Shown here piece after piece: positions 32,308 to 45,081 of a stretch of 64,000 bases of DNA. The first letter of the stretch is position 1; every line of letters begins with the position of its first letter. The stretch spans positions 203,879,273-203,943,272 of the forward strand of contig JAUPFV010000002.1 in NCBI GenBank assembly GCA_036936605.1. The letters are read 5' to 3'. The position numbers were made by a program, and so were the translations under genes. This DNA is from Limnanthes douglasii subsp. nivea. Lineage: Eukaryota > Streptophyta > Magnoliopsida > Brassicales > Limnanthaceae. Under the pieces are notes generated by a model. It was not told where the DNA came from, did no database searches, and saw only the letters and a list, made by a program, of their open reading frames with translations.

Positions 32308-34921
32308 TCATTTCTTCGAAATAGGTCGAAAACAGTTGAAGCATTTGAAAACAGACCATAAGAAACGCTTTGGCTTCTTATCCTTGATCGACTGTTGTTG
32401 CCTGGATGTTGCTTTCTTATCCTTGATCGACTGTTGTTGCCTGGATGCTACAGGTACCGATACTAAATTGGTATTGGGAATAGAAACATGTCCGATGCTT
32501 GTAGGAGGTGGAGAGCTTAATGTCTTGAGGAAGTTTTCTAGCGACACTGTGATTTCGCAAAATTCTGGTCGGTCTTTTGGGTCTTGTGCCCAACAAGATT
32601 GTAAGAGTGAAGCAATCTCTTCTGGCAGATTTTCAAGGCTTGGTCTTTGATTCTGAAAAATAATCTACAATGTTCAACAAAGGCTAGAGTTATATTTATG
32701 CAACATCTTAAGGGGTGGCATTGCTTACTTTGGCGGTGGCATATGCAGCTAATAGGTTATTCCTCCCTTGAAATGGAGTTGTGTTGGTTATCAATTCCCA
32801 TAAAACAATCGAAAAACTGTACACATCCACCTTGTGGTCATAGTGTTTTTTCACTCCAATTGGAACTGGATCTTGGTTGAATACCTGGAGAAAAGATGAT
32901 AGATGATTAGTCGCGAACGAGTAACCTAATATAACCTTTACAAAAGAAAGAAGAAAAACCTCAGGAGCCATCCACCGGTATGTACCAGCCTCACAAGTCA
33001 TGTCATCTGGTATTACTTCACGAGCGATCCCAAAGTCAGCTAACTTGACTCCTTTTTTATCCTTCATAACAAGTATATTACCTGGTATACTACAGATTAT
33101 AAGTAAACTGTATGTATATATATGCTAATCTGTACAAATCGTAATAAAGATTAGATAAAAATTATTCTCAGATTACTTGGCTTCAAGTCTCGATGAATAA
33201 TGCCATTTGCGTGCAAGTACTCCATAGCTCGAGAAATATCCAATGCAAAACTTATCGAGAGTTTCATATCCAATCTCCCTGGACGGGTGCTCGACAACAG
33301 CTTCTGGAGTGAGCCATCTACCATGAGTTCTGTCATTATAGCCATGGATGGCTTAAGAGAGGCACCATAAAACTGTTTCACCAAACATTTAGCAGTAAAT
33401 CTTATGGCCTTTTTATAACTACCGCACAACTTTAAAAGTAGAAGTTGATAACAAAAGTTCAAAAGGTGAACGAAAAACTGACATTTAGAATTAAAACCAA
33501 TAAAGTCTACCTTAATAATGTTGTCATGTTTCAATCTAGATAGCAACATAACCTCCTGTCGAAATTTCTCTTTATTTTGACGGTCTGCACGTGATGTTCT
33601 GGTGGGATTAATCATCTTTACAGCAACATCGTCGGTTTTGTAGCTAAAAACATATTCAGACAACATCAGTACTATAAGAATTACAAACTAAGTAGATCAA
33701 ATGAGTGTAGTGAGTCAGACAAGGTTTACCAGTAAAACACATGTATTATTTCTCCAGCCATTGAATTCATCAATGTTAAAACTGATTTCTCTAACTATTT
33801 TCTCATGCAACTTATCCTGCTATACCCTTTGATCCTCATAACATAGACACAAGTGTCTGAGCTCATTAAGTAATGATTTCAGTCTACATTTTCGAATTTA
33901 TATAAACATTTCTTAACTTATAAGCAGGTATCAAAAATATATTTTGTAAGAAAGAGTAGCAGTTGAAAAAATAATTAAATTTCAGCGTCGTTACAACTTT
34001 TTAAGATTCTCCAGCTTATCCGGCTTTATACGACTTTTGGATATACCTAATGTACGTCGCGTGTACGAAACGCAAACGAGTAGCACGCAACATTATATCA
34101 AATATATATTAGATATTCTCAAAGTTGAAACGGTTTTTAAATTTTGTTTAATCGGTCATCCGTTATTAGTATTTTGTTTCAAAACCGGTAAACAAGCGCG
34201 CGAAAGTAAACCTTTTCCAAATTCAAATGAAAAAAGATCGTTACGCTACGCAACAAAAATCAGTGTGCAGATTCCTTCTCAAAAGTCAGAGAAACATTTA
34301 GATTTTACAAGCGAGAACCTTTACCAAATACCTATAGAGCGACGCAATATAATTACGTTTCTACAACAATTATACAAATACAACATTAGAAATATTTTCA
34401 AAACATATATATACAAGTATAGAATGACAAGTATGGAACATAAGTTTATTGGTGTATTGGTATCATACTGTCTATCTTGAAGTTTAGTTGTCTGATCCTT
34501 TCCGCCGGTAATCCTAGTACTTACACCGTGTTTAGGCGACAAAACTTTAAGTCAAGATGTCTTGTTTAACATGTTTAGGTGACATAACATAAGCTAACTT
34601 ATGATTGATATTAACTTATGATTCAAAATTAAATCGCTAAAAAACAGAACTAAATTCTAGTGAACATATAATAAAGGAGTTTATAGAGTAATGACAAATG
34701 TACCATCCTTTGTAGACGATACATGAAGACCCTTCACCGATCCTTTCATCAATACGGATAGAGTTAGGATCGACCACCAAGTTTTGATCAATCATGCACA
34801 CAAATCCGTCGTCTGAAACAAGACTGTGATCGTCTGTGGAATCAGCAGAGTTGTCATTTACGAATTCCATTGCAGAAAACAGTAGAGACGCCTTAAAGAG
34901 GTCTACGCCCGTCGGCACCAT
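32308..34921 (-). CDS. RAF-like (MAPKKK-type) protein kinase, 6 exons, 389 aa
   Basis: A cytoplasmic-type Ser/Thr kinase of the plant RAF-like group; substrate unknown. Exons (minus): 34921-34704, 33643-33511, 33372-33177, 33081-32960, 32884-32729, 32652-32308, all GT-AG, total 1170 nt. Landmarks: glycine loop [11 protein letters not shown] (62-72), AVKM Lys82, [24 protein letters not shown] with Asp179, DFG 198-200, [10 protein letters not shown] ending at 223, [30 protein letters not shown]. The basic tail contains a duplicated [11 protein letters not shown] and ends [13 protein letters not shown]. Met18 (34870) is an alternative start. All catalytic residues are present. Odd point: the exon 1/2 joint yields KGCY, where relatives have KGWY. 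Intron 1 is 1060 bp. It is the only apparently intact host gene here. Confidence 0.9.
32371..32447. repeat. Tandem duplication in the last kinase exon
   Basis: The block CTTATCCTTGATCGACTGTT...GCCTGGATG occurs twice in tandem, 36 bp apart. In the protein this doubles [11 protein letters not shown] in the C-terminal tail and keeps frame. Confidence 0.9.
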
Positions 34922-35639
34922 TTGATTCGCCGTTGCAGGTGTTTTTTGGTATCTTTGTTAATGAGTGGGAAGAACAAGATATGTAATCAAATTTAACTTT
35001 TTTGGTTCGATAAATTAAAACAAGATAAACTGATATACATATACATATACATATATAGGTGGTCGGTGGTAATTACAAATGATTGTATTAATAGATAATT
35101 AAGACTTTCGATAAGAATTACTGATTGAATTATGGTTATATGTTTAATGACATTTAAAGATACCATTTATGGGTTAGCTTTGTCTTAACTATCTGCCATT
35201 AATATATATATATTTTGTTTTTGGAAATATTACTATTGGGATACTTCACAAATAGTTAAAATAGTCTATGTATATATGTTTTTCATTTTATTATGGTTAG
35301 ATACAAAGTAAAATTTGTTGCATAAAATACTTCTACTAATATATTTGTTATATTAAAACAAAAGCATCGTGCAACTATCCCGCACTTTTTCGACCAAACC
35401 CAATTTTTTTATTGCTTTCGTTTTCCAAAATCCGACTTTTTTTTTTCTCTTTTGAATAAAATTAAAATCATCAATCACCCGATTATTTTCCATAAAAATT
35501 AGTTGCATTGTTATTTGGTTTTAAATAGGGTATTTAAGCCACATATGTTTATAAATTTAATGAATTACAAATTTTATAATAGCTATTATAAATATAGTCG
35601 AGCATGTGTTTTAAAATGTGAATAATCATTATTCATAAA
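34922..35639 (-). promoter_or_regulatory. Upstream region of the kinase gene
   Basis: About 700 bp of AT-rich sequence upstream of the start codon. It includes a short (CATATA)n-type stretch near 35035-35058 and several TATA-like words, none clearly the core promoter. The kinase 5' UTR and promoter should lie here. Confidence 0.45.
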
Positions 35640-35744
35640 TATAATTTTATTCTATTTTGCTTTTGTTAAGGTGGCGAAAAAACTCGCACATCTAAGCTTT
35701 CTCCACAGAGCTCTATTAGACGACCTCTTTATCTGCAAAAGTAA

Positions 35745-36042
35745 ATGATGGTTAGATGTGAACATTGGGTCAGACTCTCAAGTCCTGATAAAGCTTCTCG
35801 CTAATGGAAATTATCCTTGGCACTTACCTCATATACTTAAATGTTGTACAAACCTTATTACTTCATCTATGGTCATATCTCACATTTATAAAGACCAAAA
35901 TAAAACATCCAAAAAGTTGTCTAAATGGACTCTGAAATATAAGATGAAGTTTGAATTCACTCAATTTCAAGCTCATGTCCACTTGAGTGCCATCAATTTA
36001 TTGGAAGGTCTAGGTTTTTGCTACATAAGTTGTGATCCATAA
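35745..36042 (+). pseudogene. LINE-type RNase H relic
   Basis: The frame from 35758 reads GSDSQVLIKLLANGNYPWHL, then MVISHIYKDQNKTSKKLSKW. This follows the pattern of the RNase H domain at the C-terminus of plant non-LTR retrotransposons: a DS-Q/K-L motif, PWHL, and a VSHIYREGN-like motif where His and Asn are conserved. No upstream RT is recognisable, so it is a short decayed fragment. A host RVT_3-type gene piece is an alternative. Confidence 0.5.
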
Positions 36043-37639
36043 TTGGAATCTCTGTTTTCTTAAATATGTGCTAAATTAATTATCCCAATCTCTCTTATCT
36101 TAAGCTAAGCATGTTTTTCCTAACTTGCATTTATAGAACTCAGATTAACAGGTCTCTATCAGTATGAGTCTGGATTATTTGCATCATGAATCAACCTATT
36201 TATACTTGATGGCTAATTGATCCAAGTTATCTCGAGTTGCGGTCGTCTATCCCTAATTTGATCTTCGTTTTGACTTTCGTTTCTATCATTGAAGCCTTTT
36301 ATCAAATGTTGGCGGTCTCCAATTTATTCATTGTTGGAAATGGTGAAATCTGCTCTGACTTAACAGTTTTTTCTCAAAAACTTTCACCTGATTTGTGATA
36401 TTTTCAAGAAATATGACCTCACTCTCTCCTCATTTCTCTGTAGCTAATTGATTCCCAAGACAAATCCTCATGTCGAAAGTTCATCACCTTCGTTAAATAT
36501 CTTGGTTCTCGCGTATCTGATTCTCTTGATGTAGTCCCTGTTTCAAACATTGGTTTAGTTTAGCTCTTAAATCAGCTCTCAAGAAAATTTTGGAGATGTA
36601 AGTTTGTGTGAAGGTTAAAGATTTTATCGATTGAAGATAAAAAAATCCCCTTATTTGTCTTTCAATTACTCGACAATGTTTTGTTTTAGCGCCTATTTCA
36701 TTTAGGTGCCTATTTTCATAATTTTGTTCTAAGCTCTTTACGCTCAACTTTTTTAATCAAAGTTATTTTAATTAATAAAATTATTTACATTTGTGGGTTC
36801 TAGTATTATTTTTGTTCTCTAAATTTTTCTTTTAAATTGGTATTCAGAAAAGTTTTACGTACGCCATTTGTTAGTGCGTACGTCGGGAGAATGAACACTC
36901 ACAACATAAATAAACCTTTAATAAATCCAAAAAAGATGCACTCATCAAGAGTCTGCAAGTGTTTCAAGGGTATCATTAGACATTTATAAAATAGTTTAAT
37001 AAGCTTCGAAAAGAAGGGGAAAATAAGACCTCTTGGCCTTCAGATCCGAGATCATAAAAGAGGTGGGTCGCGGTAGAGTCTGAGGCGACTTATGGTGATT
37101 ATGGGAATTTATAGTCTTTGGACCACTTCAAGCCCAACGAAAGCTATGTCTCTCTCCATATAGAGCGCTAGACTCGTCGCTATTATTCTTCTCATAGTAT
37201 AATGAATATTAGCACACAGATAAGGAGTTTCCTCTCTCCAAACAGAAGACATCATCATTAAACCAATAATATACCATGCGTCGACATATTTTTTAGGGCC
37301 ACGTATACATGATGGACTTCTACCCATATGATGGAGGTCAAAGTAGTTCAAGAAAGTGTTCCCTGAAAAGAACCCAAGCATACCCGAACCTTGGGTCGAA
37401 CCTTAACAACATGTTATGTTGCATGTTTCTCAACTCTCAAACCAACCACCACCAGGAGAAAATTTGAAACTTTCCCCCATTTTTTTTACTTTTTTATGGG
37501 TCTCATCTCAAATTCAATTCTCCATATCATAATATAGAGATGTTCCAAGGCTTGAACTAATACCTAAAATGGATCAATGGTGTTGAAGAACCATCTTACA
37601 GTTATAGGTACAACATGGTTATGTCCCATTTAGCTCATA
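36043..37639. other. Gene-free spacer
   Basis: AT-rich, with no convincing gene. A minus-strand frame at 37109-37381 (90 codons) has no domain I recognise. The right part may be the decayed leader of the gypsy relic that follows. Confidence 0.45.
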
Positions 37640-40100
37640 AAATGTTAGGTGAAGAATTTACATTCAAGCTCGACCATTATAAGATGGATAGATATGATGC
37701 TTTGGGGTAACTAGAAGCATTATATGGAGAAATTTGAAAAATTATACTAAGGTTTATAAAAGAAAACGCTCAGAGCCAATTCAATCATCCACCCCCGAGT
37801 TTGATAAGAAGATTAGATAATATGTGGACCTTGGTCAAAGACCAATTTATTGGAAGTATTGAAATCTAAGGTGATTGTGACTTCATCACTGTATGCAAGA
37901 GCCTAGTAAGAGTTTGCGATATTATACACGACGATTTGTTCAAACAAAGAACAACTTAGATAATTTTCATGAGATTGTAGCATTTCTTGTTCAGAAAATT
38001 TTTCCTTTTGGGTTTGTTTAAAGAATATTTATTTGTTCTTCTGAAAACTTTTGCTCAAGTGGAGTCACAAAATAAAGTGGAGGAAATAATGAGGTTGAGA
38101 CTAGTGTCAAACCGACAACCTCGTTTGATTACCGAGGAGAAAAAATAAGACCATATCTCTATTGTGGTAGTTTATCGAGCACCTCATATACATTAACAAC
38201 CCACTACCCTATAATTACCCTTAAGACCAAACCATCATAACCACAAGATTCAGATAATCCAAGACAAAACCAAACTCCCCCAGACTGGGCTGAACTTTCG
38301 AGTACAACCGAGATGATCATTAAGATAAATGGATTTGTCATGATTATCATACGGATCTAACTGAAATTTTAGCATTAACTTGTAAGAAAACCAACAGATT
38401 TATATCATTTGGAGGGTCGTTCCTGGTAACAAAACATCGAGAGAGAAAAAAGTACCAAGTTCTGAATGAAAACTAAGCGGTGAAAGAGTTGATACCCAAA
38501 GGAACGAAGTATCAACTATAGTGCCTAAGGAAGAAAAAACCAAGATATTTGTGGACCATGCACCTAGACTTGGATCCTAACAGACACATTATAGGAACCA
38601 TTGTTGTGGGTAATATTTTGTGCATAATGAGTAATAACGTTAGGAATAAATATGCTGAAATCTTTAAAGCTCAATACCAAGAGTAGAACTCCCACCATGT
38701 TTTATCAATCCTCTTATCCCCCTATTAACTTTGACGATGACGATATGAGAGGGGTGGTAGACCCCCACGAGGATTATGCACAAATCAATTCTAGTATAAC
38801 ATGGGATGAAGTAATGAGAGTCCTGATATATATGCATTTTGGCAAAAATTATCTTTAAGTTCACTCATGAAAATAAGAGGAACCCTTCAGACATCTGACC
38901 TCTTCAGAGAATAATGGTTGGGTTCACATGTACCAGCACTTTGGTAATAGGAGAATTTGAGGGCAAAGTTATTTTAGGCCGATGCGGGTATAAAAATGTT
39001 ATCCGAGTTATGTTCATGTTTATTGAAGGACACGCTTCTTATAATGCAATTTTTAGGAATACATTTATCGATATGATGCATGACATCTTCTTTACAACAC
39101 ATGAATGCCTTCGCTACGTTGTCAGATATAAGTAATTAGAACACCATCGAGAATACTACAGGTTATCCCTTGATTGGAAAAAAGAACATTTATGGAGGGT
39201 GTCTTAGATTGAGATCGAAGGTTTGGACAACTCAAAAGGAAAAAACTGAAATTTACATGTTTGAGAAATACAAAGCGCTAAAAACTGACACTTTGCTTTT
39301 AGAGAGTCTCATTAATGAATTTATAACTTGTCTATCTGATAAATTTGATGTATTTTCTTGGAAAGCATGGGGTGTGGCAGAGTTTCCCTTTATATTATCT
39401 GATACAATTTATTGTTCGGCAAGCTTTAGGATTACCAAGAAGAATATGCGAGGTATATAAAGATATTCAAAATACACCATTTAATAATGGAACCCCGTCT
39501 TGGTTAAAAATAAGAGTGGGAACTAAATGATATGTGAGGCTTGCATTGTTACAAGGTTATGTCATTCAAACTAAAAAATACAGGAGTAACCATACCATAT
39601 GTTGGTCAACAAAGCCTTTATCGATCAGATAATTCGGAATATGAAGGTGTATATAGATGAAATATGGGTCAAGAGAACCGATGGTTCGAATAACATAACT
39701 TACCTGCTTGAAAACTTTACAAAATTAAAAGATATTAACTGTACACTTAACCCAAAACAATATGCTTTAAAAGTCTGGTCTGGTAATTTCTTGGGATACC
39801 TAGTTAGTGAGAAGATGATAGATGTAGGTCCATTATAGTTGGAGGCTTTAACCACCATGCTTCCTATTTGATCTATCAACAAACTTTTAATTGGGGGAAT
39901 TAGTGGCCTTCAACAAGTTATTTTTCATTCTTTGGACAAGTGTTTCTCATTCTTTCACGTGTTAAAAAGGGCTAACCAGTTCTATTAGACCAAAAAGTGT
40001 GAACGATATTTTTGATAAAATCAAAGAACATATATCCTTTATGGAAGTTCTATATAAGCATTTCCCTATTAAAGGCTATTCATCTACTTAGAAAAATCCA
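37640..40100 (+). pseudogene. Plus-strand Tat-like gypsy Gag-pol relic
   Basis: Fragments occur in collinear order. Gag relic is at about 37680-38160 (KLDHYKMDRYDALG; KLDNMWTLVKNQFIG-like). Pre-protease is at 38720-38860 (INFDDDDMRGVVDPHEDY). Protease C-part is at 38914-39135 (VGFTCTSTLVIGEFEGKVIL, HECLRYVV). The RT linker is at 39300-39460. RT is at 39599-39838 with KVYIDEIWVKR, where the YIDD catalytic centre has become YIDE, and GNFLGYLVSEK. Protease DTG is lost. Stops and frameshifts are abundant. No LTR was identified. It is the only Tat-like relic here on the plus strand. Confidence 0.75.
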
Positions 40101-40489
40101 ATTATATTCATCTACGTTGTCGGATTCAAAATCCTTAAAAGTGCTCCGTAGATCGAAACACTTTGAGCGCTTATGATCGCGCTTCATTTGGAGCACTTTG
40201 AGAGACCATTAATCAAGTTATGATTGAAGGACCACTTAAACTCCGGCTCCACCTCCAAATCCTTTAAAAGCTTAGTGCGAATATCGATCTGAAAGGTCCG
40301 ATTTGGGTATAGTCTAATATCGCAGTCCATTAATAAAGGGTTCATTATATTTCTCATTCATCAAACTCGAAAGGGGCCAAATATAAGGAAATTATTAGTT
40401 AGTTTATTACCCGATTTTGGACCGGATATTTAAGTTATTCATAAAGTATATAAGACAAATTCAATAAAAAATGCATATACTTTTGGGTT
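40101..40489. other. Gene-free spacer
   Basis: Probably the decayed RNase H part of the gypsy relic on the left. Nothing firm can be read. Confidence 0.4.
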
Positions 40490-40935
40490 GTTAATGTTTC
40501 TTAAAAATTAGGAACCGGACCGGAACCGAATTGGTAAGAGCCAGACTGAAACCGGGACCGAACCTTAACGATTCGGTTCACAATTCTATTCTAAAAACCA
40601 AAATCGATAAAAAATCGAACCGATAAAACTGGTTGAACTAATTTGGAACTGAACAGATAAAACTAATGACTCGATAAAACCCATACAGAAGCAAATCGAT
40701 AATACATATTGTTTGTTTTTTAATTTATTATCTATATTATATTGCCAAAGTTATATTATAAAAGCCAATTAAGAACTTAAAAATTAAGTTTTGAACTTTA
40801 ATTTTTATATTATTTATTTAAATTATAAAAAAAAAAATCAAATTATAATTTTATTTAATTTTATCGAATAAGAATAAGAATCAAATCAAATAAGACTAAA
40901 CCGAATCAAAACTGAATATTCCGATCATACTTCCA
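40490..40935. repeat. Possible decayed hAT-like non-autonomous element
   Basis: Dense GGAACCGGACCGGAACCG and ACCGAATC-type words on both sides of an AT-rich core resemble the subterminal repeats of non-autonomous hAT elements. I could not find clean inverted ends or a target duplication. Confidence 0.35.
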
Positions 40936-41049
40936 AAAACTAAAAAGGAAAAGATCATGTCCGATAACAACTTTACTATACTTACAAAACGAATAAGCTA
41001 CGAATCCCACGGTAATTGTTACAAACATAATTTGTTACAACGATTCAAT

Positions 41050-41305
41050 GGGGTACGCGAGTTGGTTGAGTAAGATATGCTTGTGACTAAAAGTTATGAG
41101 TTCGAGTCCTTTTATATACACTTTTTTGGGTGAGTCTATCACCTTGTGTGGTTTACCTTCTGGCGTTGGTTTGCAGGCTATTACGTCACACTGAAGGTCC
41201 TGTGTGCACTCGCCTTGTGTGATTTATCTTCTGGCGTTGGTTTGCAGGTTATGGAACCCTGTATGCACTCATTGAGTAACGGCTGTAGATTCCCTCGAAA
41301 AAAAC
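41050..41305 (+). mobile_element. tRNA-derived SINE
   Basis: The 5' end GGGGTACGCGAGTTGG contains an A-box-like TGGTTGAGTAA (41063-41073). Thirty-six bases further is a B-box-like AGTTCGAGTCC (41099-41109), the internal RNA polymerase III promoter of tRNA genes. The tRNA cannot fold as a real tRNA, and non-tRNA sequence follows to an A-rich end (CCCTCGAAAAAAACAAAA). The body includes a tandem duplication. Target-site duplications were not clear. Confidence 0.72.
41141..41275. repeat. Internal duplication in the SINE body
   Basis: A block beginning CCTTGTGTGGTTTACCTTCT and running through GGCGTTGGTTTGCAGG recurs about 72 bp later with small changes, each followed by a TGT(A/G)TGCACTC copy. 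Confidence 0.8.
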
Positions 41306-41330
41306 AAAATTTGGTACTCATTTTAAAAGG

Positions 41331-42100
41331 TTAAACAATATTTTATTTTCTTCCTCTGTTTAAATTTTACAATAATCAAATTCAATGTTTTGATTTAAAA
41401 CATGAAGTTGCTATAATTAAACATTTGTTGTATTGTTTATGATTTCTTAAGTTTAAATAAAATAGTTTTCACAAAATTCTAAGTTATTAATTTGACATAA
41501 AAAATATATTATACTTTAATTTAATTCATGCTTGTACTAATTTCACAAATTTCTATTATGTTTTGTATCTTCATTTTACTTGTATCTAAATAATTTTAGG
41601 CTATTTTCATAAAATTATATATAGGTGTTACCATCTGAAATTAGTTTAGTTGTGTGTATGTGTGAGGTAATTATACAATTATTGTTATCATTACTGTACA
41701 CAATTTACTACTAGTAAGATGGGTGTATATTAATAAGCTTGCAATGCTTTCTACAAATATCATAATTCAGTTATTCTTTAACCATCCTACCACAATTTCA
41801 ATCAGTAACTTTTTTTATATCTTTTATATTACCAAAAAGTACTTTTTTGTCAAAAATACTTTTTTCATTCTTTTTAACAATATTTTTAATTCAAATTTTA
41901 GATATTTATATATTTAAATCGTAATTTAAAATCCAAAACTATTATTATTATTTTTTAGAACGAACAAAAATTAGATCGAAAAATATTGTTATTTTTATAT
42001 TTATTTTATTATATCGAACCAATCGATCTATATTTTATATTTACAAATTATTTGGTGTTTCACATACATTTAGTTTAACTATAACTTTATTTTATGCAAT
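41331..42100. other. AT-rich spacer
   Basis: Very AT-rich, with only chance ORFs. No recognised feature. Confidence 0.5.
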
Positions 42101-43060
42101 TTACACATCACACTAAAAATACTCGACTTTTTAATATTTAACCATTATTTCATACGATGTACTCTGTTTCGTTTTTCACATTTATTCATATTTAATAATT
42201 TTTATTTAAAAACTATTTATTTATAAATTTAATTTTATTTATATTTTACATTTTTTATATCACTATTTCATATTTATCCGTGTTTTATACTTTGCACTTC
42301 CTGTTTTATATTTTATATTTTGTATTTGTGAATACAAAATTTTTACTTTTATTTTATTTTTCAAATTTAGTTTTCTTTTGCATTTCATATTCCTTCTAAT
42401 CTAGGTTTACATTTTATATTTATCCATGTTCTCGTTATATAATTATCATTATGATTTTAATATTTGGTGTTACTTTTAACCATTCATTCGCAAGGACATT
42501 TATCCATGTTTCACGGTTTGTTCTTCGCGCATTATATTTAACACTCAAACAAAAGAAATTAATATATTTTTTGTTCAAATTTAACTTTTATTTTGTATAC
42601 GCACTTTTTTAACCCTTATTTTGTATTTTACACCTATCCATGTTAAACAGTTCGTACTTAGACAAAAAAAAATTAATTCTCACTCTTACTCGAGTCTTGT
42701 TTAGCATTTCACATTACTATATTTCACACTTCGCATTTAGACCAAAACATATTTTTTAAAATTTAATTTAATTTTGTACGGCACACTTCCTTCCACCCTT
42801 GTTTTGCATTTTACATTTACCGTGTTTAGCGACTCGCGCTTAGACAAAAACAATTTAAAATAAACCTCCATTTTACATTTCAAACGTCTTTCGGCCCTAG
42901 TTTGCAGTTCACATTTACATATGCTTAGTAGTTCGCAATAATAGATTTTAAAAAAAAAACAATTAACAATTATTTCGCAGATCGCATTTTCTCATTCACA
43001 CTTTGTATTTAGTTACAATCCACATTTCACATTTAGTATACTTATCCATCTCTTTACTTA
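42100..43060. repeat. Degenerate repeat field
   Basis: Words such as CATTTTACATTTATCCATGTT, TTAGACAAAAA and TTCGCACTT-like blocks recur every 100-150 bp with heavy divergence. This suggests an old tandem array or repeated element family; the unit cannot be fixed by eye. Confidence 0.45.
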
Positions 43061-44420
43061 CGTTTGTTATACCTCTGATTTCAAACCCGAAACCTATTTC
43101 AAAAAACCAAACAAATAACATTTTAAACATCATCATGTTATACATCACATGATCTGCAAGTAAATCCGACAATAATCGGCCAAAATCGAAATTCTCATAA
43201 AAATCTATCAAAACTTTGAAATTTTGAAGAAAAAGAAGAAGAAGTTAAATCAGCAACTAAAAAGCAACACCCACAACAATTAAAAAAAATAGAATTAGTA
43301 TCAAATCATCAACTAAAAATCGGTTCATCATAATCCATAAGGATAACAATCCATAACGATTCCAACACGATATAACGATAAATTATTCGACCGAATGAAG
43401 ATTAAGGTTTTAGTCTTGTTCGTAAAATTGTGTTTAAATTGTTTTAAAAAATATAGCATTGTAATTTTAGTGTTGTATATAAAATCACACTTAAAAATAA
43501 AAATAAAAATCATAACATAAAAACTAATCAATTATATAAAACAAGAATTAGTTTTATATAATTAAATACTAAAATATATTTAAATGCGTTAATTTTGAAA
43601 AGTTGTTAACATAATTAGTTTAATATAATTAAATATTAAAACATATTAATTATAATTAGGATATTAAATAATAATTAATAATTATATCTAAAAAATATTA
43701 TGTAATAACAAATGTGTTAAAATGAACTTCATTTTTATAAAGATACGGACGTAAAATTTAAAAACTAAAACATGTTTAAATGGGTTAATTTTGGAAAGTT
43801 GTTAACAATCGTACCTACGATTATTCTAGTTTTAGAGCATATGTTGCACATTTTATAAATAGTTCTATTGACTTTCGCAAATTTTATAAATTGATTTTTA
43901 TAATATTTGTATATGCACGTATTTATTTTTAAAATATATTGTTATAGTTTCAGAAAATTTTAACAGTAATTATTATATTTTTTTTGTTTAAACTTTCCTT
44001 TATAAGTATGTTAGTCAACGATTTAGGATAAGATAAAAAAATTGTTCGGATGTCAAATCAATTATAAAATATATAAATGCTAAATTTAAAGATAATATAG
44101 ATAGGTGAGAAACAAAGTGGTATGAATTTTCGGGTTTAAAATAGACAATATCATATTAACTTTTACCGCTCATACAGTGCTCGGCCAGCAAGCAGTTAGC
44201 ATTTCTCTATTTCCTCTAAGAATGGAAGGAAGCTTTATATATAATAATATGCGATCAGATCGGGAATCTATGTTTCCGCCTCAGGAGCCGAAGTGCTACT
44301 TTTCCCTGGAGCTATATCGGATTTGATCATAACTATATACAGTTACAAAATATGCGGTTAACATATTCTTAACAAATAGTGTCAGAATTTCATGTCTAAA
44401 TAAAATGGTATGTGGATGAA
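43061..44420. other. AT-rich spacer
   Basis: No gene. Near 43555-43640 and 43740-43810 a block (AAACATATTTAAATGCGTTAATTTTGG-like) recurs loosely. Otherwise nothing is seen. Confidence 0.45.
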
Positions 44421-44439
44421 ATCCTCATGTGTCGAACAT

Positions 44440-44910
44440 GATTACCATGCTCAAACTCATAGATCCGTTGTAAAGCTATACGGCTTAGGTAGTTCGCAAC
44501 CTGATTAGAGTGGACAAATGAAAGTCAACTGAGAGAAGGTTAACCATACTCAAGTTGAAAGATATGTTGTAAACCTTTATGACTCATATAGTATAGTCTA
44601 TTAGGAGTGAGCCGATAGATCCATTGTAAAACTTTATGGTTCAGGTGGTGAGCTATGACACATCCTAAAAGATGACAAGAAGATGCTAAAATGGTACTTT
44701 GTCTAAGAGTAAGATTTGTTAGGTACGATAAGATAAAAGTTCAGATGTAAAGCTATATAACTCTGATAATATGGTCTCATAAGAGTGAGCAGATAGAACT
44801 ATTGTAAAATCTTTATAAATTAATTGTTAGATTTTGCACAAACTGATTAGAATGAACTAATGGAAGTCAATTGAGATGAGACTAAAGCGATACTTTATTC
44901 AATATGAAGA
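44440..44910. repeat. Two or three diverged direct repeats
   Basis: A block holding CATAGATCCGTTGTAAAGC ... CTGATTAGAGTGGACAAATG ... AGTCAACTGAGA returns near 44790-44880 with many changes, and partially near 44540-44650. It may be decayed LTR sequence. Confidence 0.5.
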
Positions 44911-45060
44911 TTTATTTGGTGAGAACAAAATCTCACAATGGTTAGACACGATAAGGATCCATTTGTGTCTTAATATATATATATATATCATACTAGTGGA
45001 GAAATTAGACTCGATCATACTTATATACAAAAGCAAAATATACAATTTACGGATTTCCAA

Positions 45061-45081
45061 TATATATATATATATATATAA
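45061..45081. repeat. (AT)n microsatellite
   Basis: About ten AT units; a shorter run lies at 44982-44991. Confidence 0.9.

Noticed and set aside
34037..34480. 147-codon plus-strand ORF inside the first kinase intron
   Set aside because: No domain, low complexity in the second half, and it lies opposite a well-supported intron. Most likely chance.
37109..37381. 90-codon minus-strand ORF
   Set aside because: No recognisable domain and no supporting signals; left as spacer.
41050..41130. A true tRNA gene
   Set aside because: A- and B-box-like motifs are present but no cloverleaf can be folded and a SINE body follows.
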